Below, piece after piece: positions 56,103-60,000 of a DNA stretch of 60,000 nucleotides. Made by a program: the position numbers and the translations under genes. Under the pieces are notes generated by a model. That model ran no database searches, had not been told where the DNA came from, and saw nothing but the letters and a program-made list of their open reading frames with translations. Source of the DNA: Adiantum capillus-veneris (taxonomy: Eukaryota > Streptophyta > Polypodiopsida > Polypodiales > Pteridaceae); assembly GCA_014529385.2 (NCBI GenBank), contig CM043942.1:59699184-59759183 (forward strand), given 5' to 3'. How positions within the stretch are numbered: the stretch's first letter is position 1; each line of letters opens with the position of its first letter.

Positions 56103-57416
56103 ATGGATGATGAGGAGTTTCTTTCTTCTTTGTCACCGCAGCACAGACAGTGGTACGTGGAGCGTCATCGCTCTGGCGCATCATCGCGCGTTCCTACACC
56201 ATCCGCATCTCCCTCTCTTTCGGAGCATTCGGCGCGCTCCGAAGCTTCGGCGTCGACGAGACGAGCGTCACACTCTTCTAGACACCGGCGCTCTAGTGGT
56301 GGCGGTGGCGGTTGTTGTGGGGATTCCGCCACCGATGCCTCCACACCGCCTCGTGTTCGACGAGGCTCTTTACCCTCCCCTTCTTTGCCCGCCCCCACAC
56401 CAGCCACAGCATCGCCGTCTACGCCAGGTTTTGCACGGCTGACTGTTCCTAGAAGCTACACACCTCTACCTACTCCGCCAGGAGCCACCCCACTCGACAC
56501 TCCTCGCTTCGGGGCCCAGACGCCGGTGGAGACACCTGACGTCCGTACCCCCATCGACACGCCGCTAGAGACCCCTGCCGGGACACCTAGGTTCACGCGT
56601 CACCGGCCAGAGGGCTTGCCTTACTCCGTCGACATCAGCGGCGGCATCATCATGGATGATGACGGCAAGAAGGTGATCTCGCGCATGCGTGGTCTTTGCT
56701 CTCAGCTGTTTAGACACTATATACTAAACAAATGGAGTGAAGTACCAAGTGATTTAAAAAACAGAGTCATCAGCATACTTCATGATGAGTTTCCCGTTCC
56801 AACACGGGATCAGCGCTTCAATGAAGACCTGATGAAGATTCGAATGCGCGAATACTGCAAACACAAGCGTTCCGAAGTGCAAAAAGCAATCAAGAATGGG
56901 TGGAATAGGCCAGATTGGCTGGCCAAAGAAGATTGGAAGAATGCGAAGAAAGCAGCGCGCGAGAATCCCGACAAGTGGAAGCAACAAAAGGATGCAGCCA
57001 GAGCGCGAGTAGAGGCAGGGAGCTCGCACCACTTGGGGAGCGGTGGATGGGCATCATTTGAGGCCGATTTTGTAAGTCTTTTCACATTGCTCTTTATGCA
57101 TGTTCGATAGTTTAGGGTTTATGAGTTTTTTAGTTCTAACATAATGAAATCTTTGTATGTTTTGACAGTGGTCGATGACAGGACGTGATCCCACACCGTA
57201 CGAGCGCGAGTACGCAGGCAGGAAGGGCTTAAACGCCCTGATGGACATTCTCAGTTCTCGCAGCGGCATGGTTAGTATTAGGGTTTACTCTTTTTTATTT
57301 TTTGTATTGTTTTATAAATGTCGTTATATGTTTATACTTACTGAAAACTGTCTTATTTTCTTTTTTTGCAGAATCCGACAGATACGCCGCTTGGACGCGA
57401 TGAGACGTCTGATTAG
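56103..57416 (+). CDS. TnpA-like protein of CACTA-A copy 3 (371 aa, three exons)
   Basis: Exons 56103-57071, 57169-57270, 57372-57416 in phase 0; introns begin GTAAGT and GTTAGT and end ACAG and GCAG. The ATG follows an intron acceptor (AATGCAG, 56100), so a non-coding or shared upstream exon is likely, possibly alternative splicing from the TnpD promoter as in En/Spm. The N-terminal half is Ser/Pro/Arg-rich with TPxxTP repeats; the C-terminal half is the transposase 24-like DNA-binding domain, ending GSGGWASFEADF, RDPTPYEREYAGRKG and NPTDTPLGRDETSD. Lesion-free. Confidence 0.87.
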
Positions 57417-57777
57417 ACGACGTCAGTTTAGCCGTATCTAGATAGCATTAGTTTAGGGTTTCTCATAGCTTATGTATCATGAGACGGATTTTATACGTCT
57501 TTTTGAACCATGTATATTATTACATTTGTCACCGCAATTCCTTTTGCCAATCAATTCTTTATGCCTATGATGTTGTACAATTGTCATTATTACATTTGCC
57601 AATCAATTCAGTTTGTCTATGATGTGTACAATTGTCAATTTTGCAAACAATGCATCTTGTGGGTGACTATTTTGGGTCTATTATTTACCTTTGCACTTTT
57701 TTTAAAAAGTGAATCAAGTACAATATGGTTGATGGGTGGCAGGCATTCAATGTCCTGCCACCAAAAAAATATTCTCT

Positions 57778-58051
57778 CAGGCGTCGCTATATGCGTCGCT
57801 ATTTATGGCTCTGTAGCGTCGCTATATGCGTCGCTATATTCTTCTGTGAAAGCGTCGCTATAAGCGTCGCTATAGTCGTCGCTATGAGCGTCGCTATATA
57901 GCGACGTCTATAGCGACGCCTATAGCGACGCTCATAGCGACGCTCTCGTAGCGACGCTTTTAGCGACGCTTATAGCGACGCCGGGGGTTATAAAAACCCA
58001 GTGTATTTCCGTCGCTAAGAGCGTCACAAGAGCACATAACCTCTTGTAGTG
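57778..58051 (+). repeat. 3' subterminal repeat array of CACTA-A copy 3
   Basis: About twenty GCGTCGCTAT/ATAGCGACGC units spaced about 11-12 bp apart, switching orientation at TATATAGCGACG near 57895 so that the array is one large imperfect palindrome, followed by GGGGGTTATAAAAACCC and the TIR. Confidence 0.93.
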
Positions 58052-58060
58052 ACTATTTAT

Positions 58061-59520
58061 CTGAGGTTGGAGTATTAATCAGGGATTTCTCAAGGTGTGT
58101 TCACCTTTCATAATTATATCAAAGGTTTTTGGATGAATTTACTATTTTCCCCCTTTTATTTTCTCCTAAAAATAATGTAATTTTCTAAAATACTTAGGTA
58201 AACTAATTATCTGAGGTTAACATAATTATCACGTTTTTTCTAACATGTAATTTACCTCTGATAATAACTCAAAGCATTTTGAATCAATTTGCTAATTTCT
58301 TCCTTATAATTTAACCTAAAAATATAGTTATTCTGCTAAAATAATTAGGTAAATTAATTATCTGAGTTTAACATAATTATCATGGGTTTTGTCACATGCA
58401 ATTAACCTCTGATAAATAATTCAAAGCCTTTTGAATCAATTTACTAATTTCCCTCGTTTAACTTGTCCTAAAAAACATAGTAACTCTACTAAAATAAATA
58501 GGTAGATTAATTATCTGAGGTTAACATAATTATCAAGGGTTCCCTAATATATAATTAGCCTCTAATAAATAACGCAAAGCCTTCTGAATCAATTTGCTAA
58601 TTTCACTCTTTTAACTTGTCCTAATAAACAGAGTAATTCTGCTAAAATAACTTGATAAATTAAATATATAAGATTAACTTAATTATCACAGGTTCCCTAA
58701 CATGTCATTAACCTCTGACAATAACTCAAATCCTTTTGAATCAATTTTCTAATTTTCACCTTTTAATTTGTCCTAAAAACTGAGTAATTATTCTAAATTA
58801 ACTAGGTAAATTAATTACTTGATATTAACATAATTATCACGGGTTTCTTAACATGTAATTAACCTTTGATAAATAACTCAAAGCCTTTTAAATCAATTTG
58901 CTAGTTTCCCCCTTGTCCTAAAAACAGAATAATTTTGCTAAAATAATAAGGTAAATTAATTATCTGAGGCTAACATAATTATTAAGGGTTACCTTATATA
59001 TAATTAACCTATGATAAATAACTCAAATCCTTTTGAATCAATTTGCTAATTTCTTCCTTTTAATTTGTCTTAAAAATAGAGTAAATTTGCTAAAATAATT
59101 AGATAAATTAATTATTTGAGGATAAAAAAATTATCATGGGCTCCCTAATTTGTAATTAATCTTTGATAAATAACTCAAAGATTTTTGAATCAATTTGCTA
59201 ATTTCTGTCTTTTAATTTTTCCTAAAAAGAGAGTAATTCTACTAAAATAATTAGGTAAATTAACTATCTGAGGTTAACATAATTATCATGGGTTGCCTAA
59301 CATGTAATTAACTTTTAATAAATAAGTCAAAGCCTTTTGAATGAAGTTGCTAATTTCCCTCTTTTCATTTGTCCTAAAAATAGAGTAATTATCCTAAAAT
59401 AATTAGGTAAATTAATTATCTGAGGTTAACATAATTATCACAGGTTTCTTAACATGTAGTTAACATCTAATAAATAGCACAAAGCATTTTGAATCAATTT
59501 GCTTATTTTCTCCTTTATGT
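58061..59520. repeat. 152-bp AT-rich tandem repeat, about ten units
   Basis: The phrase CTGAGGTTAACATAATTATC (with variants) begins at about 58061, 58211, 58362, 58515, 58667, 58818, 58963, 59115, 59268 and 59420, spacing 145-153 bp. Each unit also has AACATGTAATTAACCTCTGA, CTCAAAGCCTTTTGAATCAA and TTGTCCTAAAAA. Units differ by roughly 10-20%, so the array is old. CACTA-A copy 3 ends seven bases before the first unit. Confidence 0.88.
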
Positions 59521-60000
59521 TTCTCAAAAAAACAAGGTAATCCTGCTTAATTACTTATGAAAATTACTCATAAAATTATAAGATAATTTTCTTAGCTTAA
59601 TGACTATCTAATAAAACTTTGATAATTATCTCAAGTTATTCTAAACTTAGTTAATATATTTTTCATTAATTTATGTTTAATATGGATAATTTCAGTTCTA
59701 ATATGATATATTTATTAATTAGCTTAATATCCCTAAGCTTAATTACAACAATCAGTAGATAATATTGAATTAAGAGAGGATTCTTGAGTATAAATAGGAT
59801 TAATCTTTAATTTATTAAGAAAATAGGTTAACCTAACTTTGCTAATTAAGAAGGATTAGGTTAATTACCATTTAATTTAACTAACTAGAGCTTAATCTCT
59901 AGTGATTTCTACGTAGCGGTCTCTCTAGATGAGAGAGAGTATGTCAAGGCTCCGACTCTGTTTTAAATTGTGAAGCAAGGGGTCTTATTTCTAGTTTTCT
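59521..60000. other. AT-rich sequence, no feature recognised
   Basis: TAAT-rich, with a short palindromic CTCTCTAGATGAGAGAGAG at about 59919-59937. No frame, repeat or motif of note. Confidence 0.6.

Larger units (their letters stand above)
50340..58051 (+). mobile_element. CACTA-A copy 3 (complete, apparently intact)
   Basis: 7,712 bp, CACTACAAGAGG at 50340 and complement ending 58051, flanked by the 3-bp duplication ACT (50337-50339, 58052-58054). Plus strand order: TIR, perfect 50-bp palindrome, GA/CA microsatellites, HMA fragment, TnpD, TnpA, subterminal repeats, TIR. Both genes are fully open with consistent splice sites, so it is a candidate autonomous element and could mobilise copy 1. 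Confidence 0.96.

Noticed and set aside
58061-59520. CRISPR-like or centromeric array
   Set aside because: Units are contiguous 152-bp repeats without spacers, in plant DNA; ten units are too few to call a centromere.

Overview
This window looks like plant nuclear DNA and consists almost entirely of transposable elements, many inserted into one another. The evidence is Ty3/gypsy LTR retrotransposons with a second (archaeal-type) RNase H, a chromodomain retroelement remnant, CACTA (En/Spm) DNA transposons with CACTACAAGAGG ends and intron-containing TnpD/TnpA genes, and long CT/GT microsatellites. I see no convincing host single-copy gene, rRNA, tRNA or CRISPR. Species cannot be read from the sequence.

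Layout. 1-7370: LTR retrotransposon E1, its 5' LTR cut by the window edge, with gag-pro-RT-RNaseH but no integrase. It sits in the transposase gene of an old CACTA element of a second family (7371-9029). 9045-9405: a gypsy RNase H scrap. 9620-29575: one LINE split into four pieces by three insertions. These are E2 (10805-17518, an LTR element with gag but no pol), E3 (18349-26881, minus strand, full gag-pol with four in-frame stops) and a fold-back element with 176-bp tandem repeats (about 27730-28910). 29870-30870: a second remnant of the old CACTA family. 31033-32885: a chromovirus pol fragment, minus strand. 33544-49182: CACTA-A copy 2 (minus, decayed), with the younger CACTA-A copy 1 (35299-42950, minus) inserted in its TnpA gene. 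50340-58051: CACTA-A copy 3 (plus), whose TnpD (six exons, 1,104 aa) and TnpA (three exons, 371 aa) are both open. 58061-59520: about ten units of a 152-bp AT-rich tandem repeat.

Most interesting signal. E1 and E2 share a pair of about 70-aa open frames in the RNA leader between the TATA box and gag. The two frames resemble each other (23 of the last 50 residues in E1), so they form a small family. Orthologous frames keep 67% and 58% amino-acid identity between E1 and E2, while most conserved residues use different synonymous codons (55 of 89 by my hand count). That points to selection on the protein. The order of the pair is reversed between elements, and its position relative to the primer-binding site and LTR edge has changed. 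In E2 the frames overlap by ATGA. I recognise no known family.

A second notable signal is that all three CACTA-A copies carry, between the 5' end and TnpD, a broken fragment of a plant heavy-metal-associated (HMA) domain gene, apparently captured from a host.
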